DNA of 64,000 nucleotides from Cognatishimia sp. MH4019 (GTDB taxonomy: Bacteria; Pseudomonadota; Alphaproteobacteria; Rhodobacterales; Rhodobacteraceae), in assembly GCF_020177595.1 (NCBI RefSeq), contig NZ_JAHTBL010000008.1, positions 62,001 through 126,000 of the forward strand, in the 5' to 3' direction. Below, one piece after another: positions 1-7,690 of the stretch. How positions within the stretch are numbered: the first letter of the stretch is position 1; every line of letters starts with the position of its first letter. Made by a program: the position numbers and the translations under genes. The notes under the pieces were generated by a model. It was given only the letters and a program-made list of their open reading frames with translations, did no database searches and was not told the origin of the DNA.

Positions 1-908
1 GGCAGGTCAATCCCGGTGCGGCGCACATAGGCGTCTGCAGCTTCCAGAAGAGACAGATAGTTGGCATCGCCTGCGTCTATGTTGGTTTTGAGATCATCGG
101 CAATGTGCAGGACCCCGTCCTCATATCCGCTGGTCATCCCTAAAAGCGTGATGCCCTGTTCAGCAAGTCGTCGAAAATCCACGGTCTTGCCGCCATGTGC
201 GCCGCTCACGGCAATGGTCACATGTTCGGTCCCCGGCGCAGGGGTGTCCATGTTCCAGATGCCCAGTACACCAAGCCACCAGACGTTGTCACGCCCCCGA
301 TAGCGCCGTGGAGGGCGGTCGTGCGGGCCGATTGAGAAATAGACCTCACGTCCGGCATCATGCAATTCGGCCGCGATCTGGGAGCCGGATGACCCGCCTC
401 CGACGATCAAAACAGCCCCCTCGGGCAAGGCCTGCGGGTTGCGGTAAGCGGTCGAGTGCATCTGCGTTACCTCCGCCGTGTCCGGCACGATCGACGGGAT
501 GGCCGGTTTTTGGAAGGGACCGGTGGCGCAGACGACATTGTGGGCATCAAACTCGCCCCGGGATGTGCGCACATGGAAACCTGCGCGACCCGGGTGTGGT
601 GTGACCGCTTCAACGGTGACGCCGGTCCGGACCGGCGCGTCGATTATAAGGGCATAGTCTTCAAAATAGCGAGCGACGCTCTCCTTGTCGGGAAAGTCTT
701 CGCCGTCACATGAAAAGGCCATTCCGGGAAAGCGGTCATGCCAGGCCGGACCATTTGCCTTCAAAGAATCCCACCGCTCCGACCGCCAGCGCTCTGCGAT
801 GCGACCCCGTTCGACAACCACGTGATCAATGCCAGCTGCACGCAGATGTTCACTGGTCGCAACACCGCCCTGACCTGCGCCGATAACAAGAGTGTCGATC
901 TGTTCCAT
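1..908 (-). CDS. Flavin-dependent monooxygenase, partial (3' end outside window)
   Basis: Cytosolic FAD/NADPH monooxygenase of the FMO/Baeyer-Villiger type, cut by the window edge; about 302 codons are visible. The N terminus has an FAD-binding glycine motif (GAGQGG, residues 10-15) and a second dinucleotide motif (VGGGSSGS, about 169-176) that would bind NADPH. An ATG-to-GxG spacing of about ten residues supports the start at 908. The gene is divergent from the Rieske oxygenase gene, with 190 bp between the starts, so the two probably share a control region. By family it inserts one oxygen atom at a ring, amine or ketone. Paired with a Rieske enzyme and hydrolases, it is likely to act in the catabolism of a small, perhaps nitrogenous, compound. 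The substrate cannot be read from the sequence. Confidence 0.85.
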   Translation of the reverse strand, partial: MEQIDTLVIGAGQGGVATSEHLRAAGIDHVVVERGRIAERWRSERWDSLKANGPAWHDRFPGMAFSCDGEDFPDKESVARYFEDYALIIDAPVRTGVTVEAVTPHPGRAGFHVRTSRGEFDAHNVVCATGPFQKPAIPSIVPDTAEVTQMHSTAYRNPQALPEGAVLIVGGGSSGSQIAAELHDAGREVYFSIGPHDRPPRRYRGRDNVWWLGVLGIWNMDTPAPGTEHVTIAVSGAHGGKTVDFRRLAEQGITLLGMTSGYEDGVLHIADDLKTNIDAGDANYLSLLEAADAYVRRTGIDL

Positions 909-990
909 GGCAATCGCCTCTGTTGCTTTGTCCAACGTGCTATAGTGCGAGGGACGTCGAACCAATCAGTCATTTGCGAAGCAGTGGTTC

Positions 991-1005
991 TGCTTTGCCT
1001 AAGCA
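991..1005. promoter_or_regulatory. Candidate LysR-type dyad in divergent promoter
   Basis: A perfect 5-5-5 inverted repeat (TGCTT, 5-nt spacer, AAGCA) lies in the 190-bp gap between the divergent monooxygenase and Rieske genes. A LysR gene is four genes downstream, and LysR proteins usually bind short dyads of this size between divergent targets. This is position and symmetry only; no promoter elements were confirmed. Confidence 0.35.
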
Positions 1006-1098
1006 ATGATAAGTTAACGGCACACTTTCTTTTAAGGGCAGGCGGTCGCACAATGTTGCGTGACGTTTCAGTGCCGACTCGCTCAAGGAGATGTGCCC

Positions 1099-2244
1099 AT
1101 GCCCAAGGATCATGTCGACCCGATTGCCGCATTGCGCGATAACACGTCCGTGCCTTTCGAGCGTGCACGCGCCATGCCGACAGAGGTGTATACGTCGCCA
1201 ACCTTCGTCGCAGCCGAGTTGGAGCATATCTTCAGCAAAGAGTGGTATTGTGTGGGGCGCGCAGATTCACTGTCGTCCCCGGGTGACTATGTATCCTGCG
1301 AACTTGCAGGCCAACCTATTGTCGTTCTGCGTGACGGTGAGGGTGCTCTGCGGGCGCTCAACAATGTCTGCCTGCACCGTATGTCGACCTTGCTGCACGG
1401 GCGGGGCAGCGCCAAGACCATCGTGTGTCCGTACCACGCCTGGACCTACAACCTTGACGGCAAACTGCGCGGCGCACCGGCGATGACGCAGAATGAAGGG
1501 TTCTGCAAGGATCACTACGCGCTCCCGCACATGCGGTGCGAAGAATGGTTAGGCTGGGTTTTTGTCTGCCTCGACCCCGATGCCGCGCCGGTCTGCGATC
1601 AGTTGGTAGAGGTCGCACAGATGATCTCTGGCTATGACATGACCAACTATTCCGAGGCGTTCTACGAAGAACACGTCTGGGATACCAACTGGAAAGTGCT
1701 GGCCGAGAATTTCATGGAAAGCTACCATCTGCCAGTTTGTCATGCAGGCACGATCGGGAGCCTGTCCAAGCTCGAAGACATGATCTGCCCCCCGGGCCGC
1801 CCTGCCTTCAACTACCACACAATTCTGAAAGATGAAGCGCTTCGCATTGCGATGGCGCATCCCACAAAGAATGACCGCTTGAAGGGAGAGGAACGGCGTA
1901 TGACATATCTTCTGGCGCTTTATCCCAGCCTGATGATCACGCTTACGCCCGGCTATTTCTGGTATCTGTCCCTGCACCCCAAAGGGCCGGGTCAGGTCCA
2001 CATTCGCTTCGGCGGTGGCATGTCCAACGATTTTGCCAATGATCCGGATACGAACGAGAACTTTGCACAGCTCAAGAGCCTTTTGGATGATGTGAATCTT
2101 GAGGATCGGGGTTGCACAGAGAAGGTCTATCGCGGCCTTTGCTCTGACGCGGCCACGCCGGGGCATCTGAGCCACTCGGAACGGCCGAACTATGATTTTG
2201 CGCAATATCTGATGGCCAAGATTGATGAAGGGCAGGCGGCTTGA
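1099..2244 (+). CDS. Rieske non-haem iron oxygenase, catalytic subunit
   Basis: Ring-hydroxylating or demethylating oxygenase alpha subunit, 381 residues, cytosolic. The [2Fe-2S] Rieske motif is complete (C91-x-H93 and C110-x2-H113). The mononuclear iron site shows as Glu207, His210 and His215 (core MESYHLPVCH). The layout resembles betaine, carnitine and proline-betaine oxygenases more than aromatic dioxygenases with a beta subunit, and no beta subunit gene is nearby. The ATG at 1099 is preferred over upstream in-frame starts because AAGGAG at 1085-1090 sits 8 nt before it. The RidA-like gene starts 2 nt after its stop. No dedicated reductase or ferredoxin is visible in the window, so electrons must come from a partner encoded elsewhere or beyond the left edge. 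Confidence 0.9.
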   Translation: MPKDHVDPIAALRDNTSVPFERARAMPTEVYTSPTFVAAELEHIFSKEWYCVGRADSLSSPGDYVSCELAGQPIVVLRDGEGALRALNNVCLHRMSTLLHGRGSAKTIVCPYHAWTYNLDGKLRGAPAMTQNEGFCKDHYALPHMRCEEWLGWVFVCLDPDAAPVCDQLVEVAQMISGYDMTNYSEAFYEEHVWDTNWKVLAENFMESYHLPVCHAGTIGSLSKLEDMICPPGRPAFNYHTILKDEALRIAMAHPTKNDRLKGEERRMTYLLALYPSLMITLTPGYFWYLSLHPKGPGQVHIRFGGGMSNDFANDPDTNENFAQLKSLLDDVNLEDRGCTEKVYRGLCSDAATPGHLSHSERPNYDFAQYLMAKIDEGQAA

Positions 2245-2245
2245 C

Positions 2246-2662
2246 ATGACACATACCCGCATTCGCCCTTTCAACACCCGCGATACCTACCCCGAACAGG
2301 CGCTGGACAATGATCTGTGTCAGGCGGTTGTGACCCACGGGGGCAAAACGGTGTGGATGCGCGGTCAGTGTCCGCAGAACCTGGATGATGCCGTCAACCT
2401 CGACAGCCATGATCCTGTCGAACAGACCCACAAGGTGATGCAGAACATTCGCCAGTTGATCCAAGAGGCAGGCGGACAGATGGAGCATTTGGTGAAGGTG
2501 GTCGTCTACATCACCGATGTGCGCCACCGCGAAGCGGTTTACCGCACGATGGGCGAGTATATCCAAGGCGTGCATCCGGTTTCGACCGGTTTGGTGGTGC
2601 AGGCGCTGGCGCGGCCCGAATGGCTGGTGGAGATCGACGCCACAGCCGTGATCCCGGATTAG
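2246..2662 (+). CDS. RidA/YjgF/YER057c-family protein, non-archetypal
   Basis: Small cytosolic protein (138 residues) of the Rid family, which forms trimers with ligand sites between subunits. Archetypal RidA hydrolyses enamine/imine intermediates using a conserved Arg (Arg105 in E. coli). In this protein the matching position in the PVSTGL segment appears to be Ser113, so classic imine deaminase activity is doubtful. It more likely belongs to one of the Rid subgroups that lack the arginine. The start at 2246 follows the Rieske stop (2242-2244) by one base, which implies translational coupling. DUF1028 follows after 4 bp. Rid proteins in catabolic operons often process unstable ring-opening products. 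The alignment was done by eye. Confidence 0.88.
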   Translation: MTHTRIRPFNTRDTYPEQALDNDLCQAVVTHGGKTVWMRGQCPQNLDDAVNLDSHDPVEQTHKVMQNIRQLIQEAGGQMEHLVKVVVYITDVRHREAVYRTMGEYIQGVHPVSTGLVVQALARPEWLVEIDATAVIPD

Positions 2663-2666
2663 ACCC

Positions 2667-3341
2667 ATGACATTTTCCCTTGTCGCCCGATGCGCGGATA
2701 CAGGCATGTTCGGCATGGCCATCTCGTCCTCCTCTCCTGCAGTTGCGGCGCGCTGTGCTTATGCGCGTGCTGGTGTTGGCGCGGTGGCCAGTCAAAATGT
2801 GACTGATCCAACGCTGGGGCCCAAGACATTGGACCGGATGGCGCAAGGCCTGTCTGCGCCGGAAGCCGTCAATGCTGTTGTGACAGACGCGGCCCATATG
2901 GAATACCGCCAGCTTCTTGCCATCGACACCGCTGGGCGTACGGCGATTCATTCGGGTGCAAATGTGCTGGGCAATTGGAACGAGGCGCAGGGACGCAACG
3001 TGGCCTCTGGTGGAAATTTGCTGGACAACACAGAGGTGCCCGCCGCCATTGTCGCAGGGTTTGAGACCGCGACAGGCCATCTGGGCGACCGCCTGATTGC
3101 CGCCATGTGCGCAGGTCTTGCTGCAGGCGGTGAAGCCGGGCCGGTTCATTCGGCGGGTCTCTTGTTGGTCGACAAGGTCACTTGGCCCGTGGCCGAACTG
3201 CGCTGCGACTGGACTGAAGACTGCCCCATCAAAGCGATTGCAACCGCATGGGATGTCTACAAACCTCAACTGGATGACTACGTGCGCCGCGCGCTCGACC
3301 CTTCAGAGGCCCCGTCCTACGGTGTGCCGGGCGACGCGTGA
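2667..3341 (+). CDS. DUF1028 family protein
   Basis: 224-residue protein matching DUF1028, a family with an Ntn-hydrolase-like fold and no firmly established reaction. The N terminus MTFSLVARC and the SSSSPAVAARC and GAVASQN segments are typical of the family. There is no signal peptide, so it is probably cytosolic. The gene lies 4 bp after the RidA-like gene and is followed by 152 bp and the LysR gene. DUF1028 genes are often found beside RidA-like and peptidase/deacylase genes, as here, which suggests hydrolysis of an amide or a related bond in a nitrogen-compound pathway. That role is an inference from context. Confidence 0.88.
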   Translation: MTFSLVARCADTGMFGMAISSSSPAVAARCAYARAGVGAVASQNVTDPTLGPKTLDRMAQGLSAPEAVNAVVTDAAHMEYRQLLAIDTAGRTAIHSGANVLGNWNEAQGRNVASGGNLLDNTEVPAAIVAGFETATGHLGDRLIAAMCAGLAAGGEAGPVHSAGLLLVDKVTWPVAELRCDWTEDCPIKAIATAWDVYKPQLDDYVRRALDPSEAPSYGVPGDA

Positions 3342-3493
3342 CATCAGGCAGATGACCGAGACGGCGGGCTTTATCTGTGTAACCCTCGATCCGAATGAAG
3401 CCCCTTTCGGGCAAACTGGTAAGCGGGGACGCATGTGACGTGGAGCCTTCTCTGGCTCTGGGGTAGAAAACCTGATTTGCTGCATGCAGGTTC

Positions 3494-4444
3494 ATGTCAA
3501 AGGAAGTACATTTGCCCCGCTTCACACTTCGGCAATTGGAGTATCTTGTCGCCGTTGGTGAGACAGGCAGCATCGCTCGGGCATCCGAGCGCCTGAATGT
3601 GTCCTCGCCTTCCATTTCAGCCGCGATCTCACAGTTGGAGGACGAACTCGGCATTTCTCTGTTTGTCCGGCAACACGCTCAAGGCCTGTCGATCACACAA
3701 GGTGGGCGCAAGGTGATTGATCAGGCAAAGCACGTCCTGAAAGAGGCCGCGACGATCGCCGACATTGCCTCAGACGTGTCCGGCACAGCACGTGGCCCTC
3801 TGGCTGTCGGATGCCTCATCACTTTCGCACAGCTCGTCTTGCCGCGCATGCGAGCCGGATATGAAGCGGCCTATCCAGATGTCCGCATAAATCAAACCGA
3901 GCTGAACCAGGCCGAGATCTTCAGCGCATTGCGCCGCTCCGATATTGATATCGCGCTGACCTACGATATGGATATCCCCACGGATCTGCAATTTACCGGA
4001 CTTGTGCGCCTACGCCCTTTCGCATTGCTAAGTGCTACGCACAACCATGCGGACAAAGAAGAGATTGACATCAAAGACCTCGCTGATCTGCCAATGGTGC
4101 TGCTGGATCTGCCGATCAGCACGGATTACTTCCTTTCTCTGTTCGAAGCCGTCAAACAACGCCCCCGCATCGCCGAGCGCACGCGCGACATGGCAGTGAT
4201 GCGGTCGATGGTCGGCAATGGTTTTGGCTATTCCATCGCCAATGTCCGACCGCAAAGCGATGTCTCCCCGGATGGGCTGCCACTGGTTTGCGTGCCCATT
4301 GCAGGCTCTGTGCGGCCTTTGCGCATGGGCTTGCTTACGACGCAGGGTGCGGAAAACTCTCGCACCGTGCGAACCTTCATGAATTTCGCCCGCGATCAGG
4401 TCGCCTGCGGTGCGCTTGAACCCATCGGCGGGGAGCCGTTGTAA
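3494..4444 (+). CDS. LysR-family transcriptional regulator
   Basis: 316 residues with an N-terminal winged helix-turn-helix (about residues 9-68; LRQLEYLVAVGETGSIARAS is typical) and a C-terminal periplasmic-binding-protein-like effector domain from about residue 95. It probably senses the substrate or an early intermediate of the surrounding pathway. The gene sits between DUF1028 and the ArgE-family gene on the same strand. Its TAA stop overlaps the next ATG (TAATG), so regulator and deacylase are co-translated. The likely target is the divergent monooxygenase/Rieske promoter at 909-1098, where a small dyad lies. ATG 3494 is the first start that gives a full HTH. Confidence 0.92.
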   Translation: MSKEVHLPRFTLRQLEYLVAVGETGSIARASERLNVSSPSISAAISQLEDELGISLFVRQHAQGLSITQGGRKVIDQAKHVLKEAATIADIASDVSGTARGPLAVGCLITFAQLVLPRMRAGYEAAYPDVRINQTELNQAEIFSALRRSDIDIALTYDMDIPTDLQFTGLVRLRPFALLSATHNHADKEEIDIKDLADLPMVLLDLPISTDYFLSLFEAVKQRPRIAERTRDMAVMRSMVGNGFGYSIANVRPQSDVSPDGLPLVCVPIAGSVRPLRMGLLTTQGAENSRTVRTFMNFARDQVACGALEPIGGEPL

Positions 4445-5580
4445 TGACGCTGTCACTGGACATTCTGGACCGGCTGATTGCGTTTGACACCGTCAGTCAC
4501 CGGCCCAACCTTGATCTGATAGCCTATGTTGAGGATTTTCTGCGCGCGCGACAGTTTCGGGTCCACCGTATCCCCGATCTAACCGAGGAAAAAGCAGGCC
4601 TTTACGCAGAGATCGGCCCGCAGACGGACGGCGGCCTTCTTTTGTCAGCGCATTCCGACGTTGTCCCGGTGGAAGGCCAGGCATGGACCCGTCCACCCTT
4701 TCAGCTGACACGCAAGGGCGACCAGCTTTTCGGGCGTGGCACGACGGATATGAAGGGCTTTTTGGCCGAAATGCTGGCGACAGCGGATAGGGCGAGCGGA
4801 AAAGCCCTGAAAGCGCCGCTTAGGCTGCTGATCTCCTACGATGAAGAGATCGGCTGCGTTGGCATTGACCGCATGAAAGACCGCCTGAAACCTCTGTTGA
4901 AGCGCCCCGAACTGGCCATCGTTGGCGAACCGACCGAAATGCAAGTCGCGATAGGTCACAAGGGCAAGCGGGCTTATATGGCACGGATAACAGGTCAGGC
5001 AGGTCACTCTGCGTTGGCACCACGGCATGTCAGTGCACTGCATATTGCGGTGGACTTTGTCGCGGCCCTGCGCGCGTTGCAGGACGGGTTGGCACGAAAC
5101 GGCAGCCGGGATGACAGCTATGACATTCCCTATACTACGATCCATGTGGGCCGGATGCACAGTGGCACCGCATTGAATATAGTGCCGGTTAGCGCCGAAG
5201 TGCTGTTCGAATTTCGACACCTCGCGGAAGATGATCCAGACCTTCTGGAGCGTAGGATCAGCGAAGCCGTCGATGCAGTGAAAGCGCCGTATTCCAAAGT
5301 TGCTGGCGTGAAACTGCAGCCCTTGGCCGCCTATCCGGGTTTGGCGACTGCAGCCACGAACGCGGCAGTAACCTCAGTGCAAAACTGGTCAGGTGGCAAA
5401 ATCTGCAAAGTGGCCTTCGGCACAGAAGGCGGTTTTCTTTCAGACCTTGGCATTCCTACGGTTGTTTGCGGCCCCGGTTCGATGGCAGATCAGGGCCATA
5501 AGGCAGACGAATACATCTGCGAAGCGCAACTCACGAAATGCGCGCAAATGCTCACCAGAGCTCTCAAACACCTGCTTTAG
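4444..5580 (+). CDS. M20-family deacylase, ArgE-like
   Basis: 378-residue zinc-dependent M20 metallopeptidase of the acetylornithine deacetylase (ArgE) type. Metal and catalytic residues are visible: His70 and Asp72 (SAHSD), Asp102 (RGTTDMKG), Glu134/Glu135 (YDEEIG) and a C-terminal His in GHKADEY. The dimerisation/lid domain interrupts the catalytic domain at about residues 170-290, as usual. It hydrolyses an N-acyl amino acid or related amide. Its place at the end of a monooxygenase-Rieske-RidA-DUF1028 cluster argues for release of an amine or amino acid from an N-acylated breakdown product rather than for arginine synthesis. It is translationally coupled to LysR (TAATG). Confidence 0.88.
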   Translation: MTLSLDILDRLIAFDTVSHRPNLDLIAYVEDFLRARQFRVHRIPDLTEEKAGLYAEIGPQTDGGLLLSAHSDVVPVEGQAWTRPPFQLTRKGDQLFGRGTTDMKGFLAEMLATADRASGKALKAPLRLLISYDEEIGCVGIDRMKDRLKPLLKRPELAIVGEPTEMQVAIGHKGKRAYMARITGQAGHSALAPRHVSALHIAVDFVAALRALQDGLARNGSRDDSYDIPYTTIHVGRMHSGTALNIVPVSAEVLFEFRHLAEDDPDLLERRISEAVDAVKAPYSKVAGVKLQPLAAYPGLATAATNAAVTSVQNWSGGKICKVAFGTEGGFLSDLGIPTVVCGPGSMADQGHKADEYICEAQLTKCAQMLTRALKHLL

Positions 5581-5684
5581 AGGGAAGGCCGACATCATGG
5601 CGGCCCGCAGCGCTTAGTTTGTCTGATACCGACACGATACGCGTGCGAGAGAGAAGGCGTGGCCATTTTCTTGAAAGCTGCGGA

Positions 5685-6668
5685 CTATCTGCCACTGTCC
5701 AGCTCAACCTCGCTGAAATCTCGAACAACTTGAACATCGATACCAATGGCACGGCTCCATCCTACGGCGTCTTCGGCAATTTCCGGTAAGTTGTCGGTCG
5801 GCTGCCGCAAGAGTATGCGCGAAATCCTCTCGGGATGATCTCGTGCAATCCTTCCGTAAATTTCGGCGTCGTGCTGACCGGTATCCCCGACGAGAACAAA
5901 TTTCCGATCGGGTTGAGCGGCGAGGATGGTCTGGACTGCCGCGCCCTTGTGATCGCCGTGCGTGCCCGTCACGAATTGTGTTTGCGAGATGCCCAGATCG
6001 CGTAGGAACATGGGGCCGAGAGGAAGCCCATTCCTTTCGAACACACGATGAAGAAACGTATGCAGGTTCCAAGGGGACGACGACACGTAAAAGATCGGTG
6101 CGCCCCGCGAATGAAAGTGTTTGATCAGATCAATCGAGCCTGGAAAGACTTGCCGCGATGCAACACTACCCGTGATCGTGTTCCACAGGTTGATCACAAG
6201 GGAATATGCGCCGGTATGCATCATCGTATCGTCGATATCCGAGATCACGCCGGTTTCATCGTTATCCGGAACAAGAAAGACCTTGGCATGCGCGCTTGTG
6301 GTTTTGGCCGTTAACTCGACCGTCCCGTCCTCGGCAATCGCGTCGCGGGGGACAACAAGCTTGAAATAGCCTTCCTCGTCGCTTTCCACCGTGACGTCAC
6401 CCGAAGCGATCGACACCGAGACGTCAGCCCGTTCATCGGTTGCAAAACGACGGAAAAATTCACGCGCACTTTGCCATTTATTGCTCTCATCGTGGTCGCG
6501 ACGTTTCGGTGCCGCAGTCAGAATGCGACCACGAAGCACCACGCCCTCAGGCGTTTCATATCCGGCGTATGGCTCGATACGACAGGGCGCATCGCTTACG
6601 TTCTTGACGGCATCAATGCGCCGCTCGATGGGCTCCAGAATGCGAGCGAGAAAGAGTTTTACGGACAT
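5685..6668 (-). CDS. App1-family (DUF2183) phosphatase
   Basis: 327 residues with a C-terminal HAD-like catalytic domain of the App1/DUF2183 family, whose yeast member is a phosphatidate phosphatase. Signature elements are the DIDDT motif (nucleophile and acid/base Asp), a YVSSSPWN segment and a GDTGQHDAE motif for the third acidic site. The N-terminal half is a beta-rich domain common in bacterial members. ATG 6668 is preferred over a TTG at 6722 because a GGGA purine run precedes it and it leaves a normal N terminus. The gene stands alone: the ArgE-like gene ends 104 bp away on the other strand, and the polyol operon ends 407 bp upstream. A role in lipid phosphate turnover is by family only. 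Confidence 0.85.
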   Translation of the reverse strand: MSVKLFLARILEPIERRIDAVKNVSDAPCRIEPYAGYETPEGVVLRGRILTAAPKRRDHDESNKWQSAREFFRRFATDERADVSVSIASGDVTVESDEEGYFKLVVPRDAIAEDGTVELTAKTTSAHAKVFLVPDNDETGVISDIDDTMMHTGAYSLVINLWNTITGSVASRQVFPGSIDLIKHFHSRGAPIFYVSSSPWNLHTFLHRVFERNGLPLGPMFLRDLGISQTQFVTGTHGDHKGAAVQTILAAQPDRKFVLVGDTGQHDAEIYGRIARDHPERISRILLRQPTDNLPEIAEDAVGWSRAIGIDVQVVRDFSEVELDSGR

Positions 6669-7075
6669 GACATCCCATTTGTTTGGAAGCGGATCACTCT
6701 GAACAACCTCCAACAGAAACAATGGTTCCGTTTCCGGATCGCAACTTCGTTCCGCTCGGATAGCTAAGGCAACACCGGTCTTGTAGACGCAGAATATGAC
6801 CGACTGGGCGGGCTACAGCGCAGCTTTTGGTTGTAGAGCTGCAGGTTGGCTTAGGGCTGAAGGTAGACACCTTTCGTAGAACCCATATTCACAACTTGAC
6901 CAAAATGCATGTCAGGTGTCGCCTAAAAATTAGTCGAAGGTGTTCGTGGCGTGAAAAATTATTTAGTCATAACAATAATTTTAAATACTAAGATCAAGTG
7001 CCTGTCGGCATCACATCTTAAATACCCGCTCCCCAACCGCACAGTTCTTCACGCGCCTATGAACCTGGCGGCCCT
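6669..7075. other. 407-bp AT-rich intergenic region
   Basis: No convincing gene. The stretch about 6940-6990 is markedly AT-rich compared with the flanks. It lies upstream of the App1-type gene and downstream of the polyol operon, so it probably holds the App1 promoter and the operon's 3' end. I found no clear intrinsic terminator, repeat or tRNA remnant. Confidence 0.5.
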
Positions 7076-7690
7076 TCACCCGAGATAAACCACATCGGCC
7101 GGGTAGGAATGTTCGTCCACAAAATCTGCATTTCGCAAGTCATTCTCACGCGCGCGTTTGAGGGCGTCACGATGCGACAGACCATGAGTGTACCAACGCT
7201 CAACGAGGCGTCTTTCAAGTTCATCGTGCTCAACACGCAGGCTGACAGTCAGATCAAACGCGTTCTTTAGCTGAGCCCAGGGCGTGGTATTCAGCAATAG
7301 ATAATTTCCCTCAATCAGAACGATCTGGGTGTCAGGGCCGATCCGATCACCTGCGGGTATTGTCTTGTCCGCAGCCCTGTCGAAGGTCGGGACCGTCAAA
7401 ACGGGCGTCTCGCGCAGATTTTGCACCAGATCGACGAAGCCCTGTGCATCAAAGGTCTCGGGCGCACCCTTGCGGTCGAGCAGGCCCAGATCGGAGAGTT
7501 CCGCATTATCCAAATGAAACCCGTCCATCGGCAGCACCATGGCGATCGCGCCCAAGTGTTCGGCAAGCTCTGCGGCCAAGGTGGATTTGCCAGATGCGGG
7601 CGGGCCCGCAATGGCAATCAGGCAGCGCGCAGCATTCGGCGAAAGACCCTCGATGCGACGCAGAAGTGTGTCGAAATCCGTGCCAGCCAT
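7076..7690 (-). CDS. P-loop kinase, uridine/pantothenate kinase-like (FrcK/YggC type)
   Basis: 204-residue P-loop NTPase with a Walker A motif at residues 29-37 (GPPASGKST). It resembles the uridine kinase/pantothenate kinase group, including proteins annotated as fructose-transport-associated kinases (FrcK/YggC). It is the last gene of the polyol operon and its ATG overlaps the mtlK stop (TGATG at 7690), so it is co-translated. An upstream GTG at 7693 is possible but less likely. The two dehydrogenases before it both make fructose, so this kinase is the positional candidate for fructose phosphorylation. That activity is inferred; a nucleoside or another sugar could be the true substrate. Confidence 0.8.
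   Translation of the reverse strand: MAGTDFDTLLRRIEGLSPNAARCLIAIAGPPASGKSTLAAELAEHLGAIAMVLPMDGFHLDNAELSDLGLLDRKGAPETFDAQGFVDLVQNLRETPVLTVPTFDRAADKTIPAGDRIGPDTQIVLIEGNYLLLNTTPWAQLKNAFDLTVSLRVEHDELERRLVERWYTHGLSHRDALKRARENDLRNADFVDEHSYPADVVYLG

Noticed and set aside
6930-6990. AT-rich stretch considered as an origin or attachment site
   Set aside because: No repeated boxes, no replication or integrase gene and no flanking direct repeats were seen.
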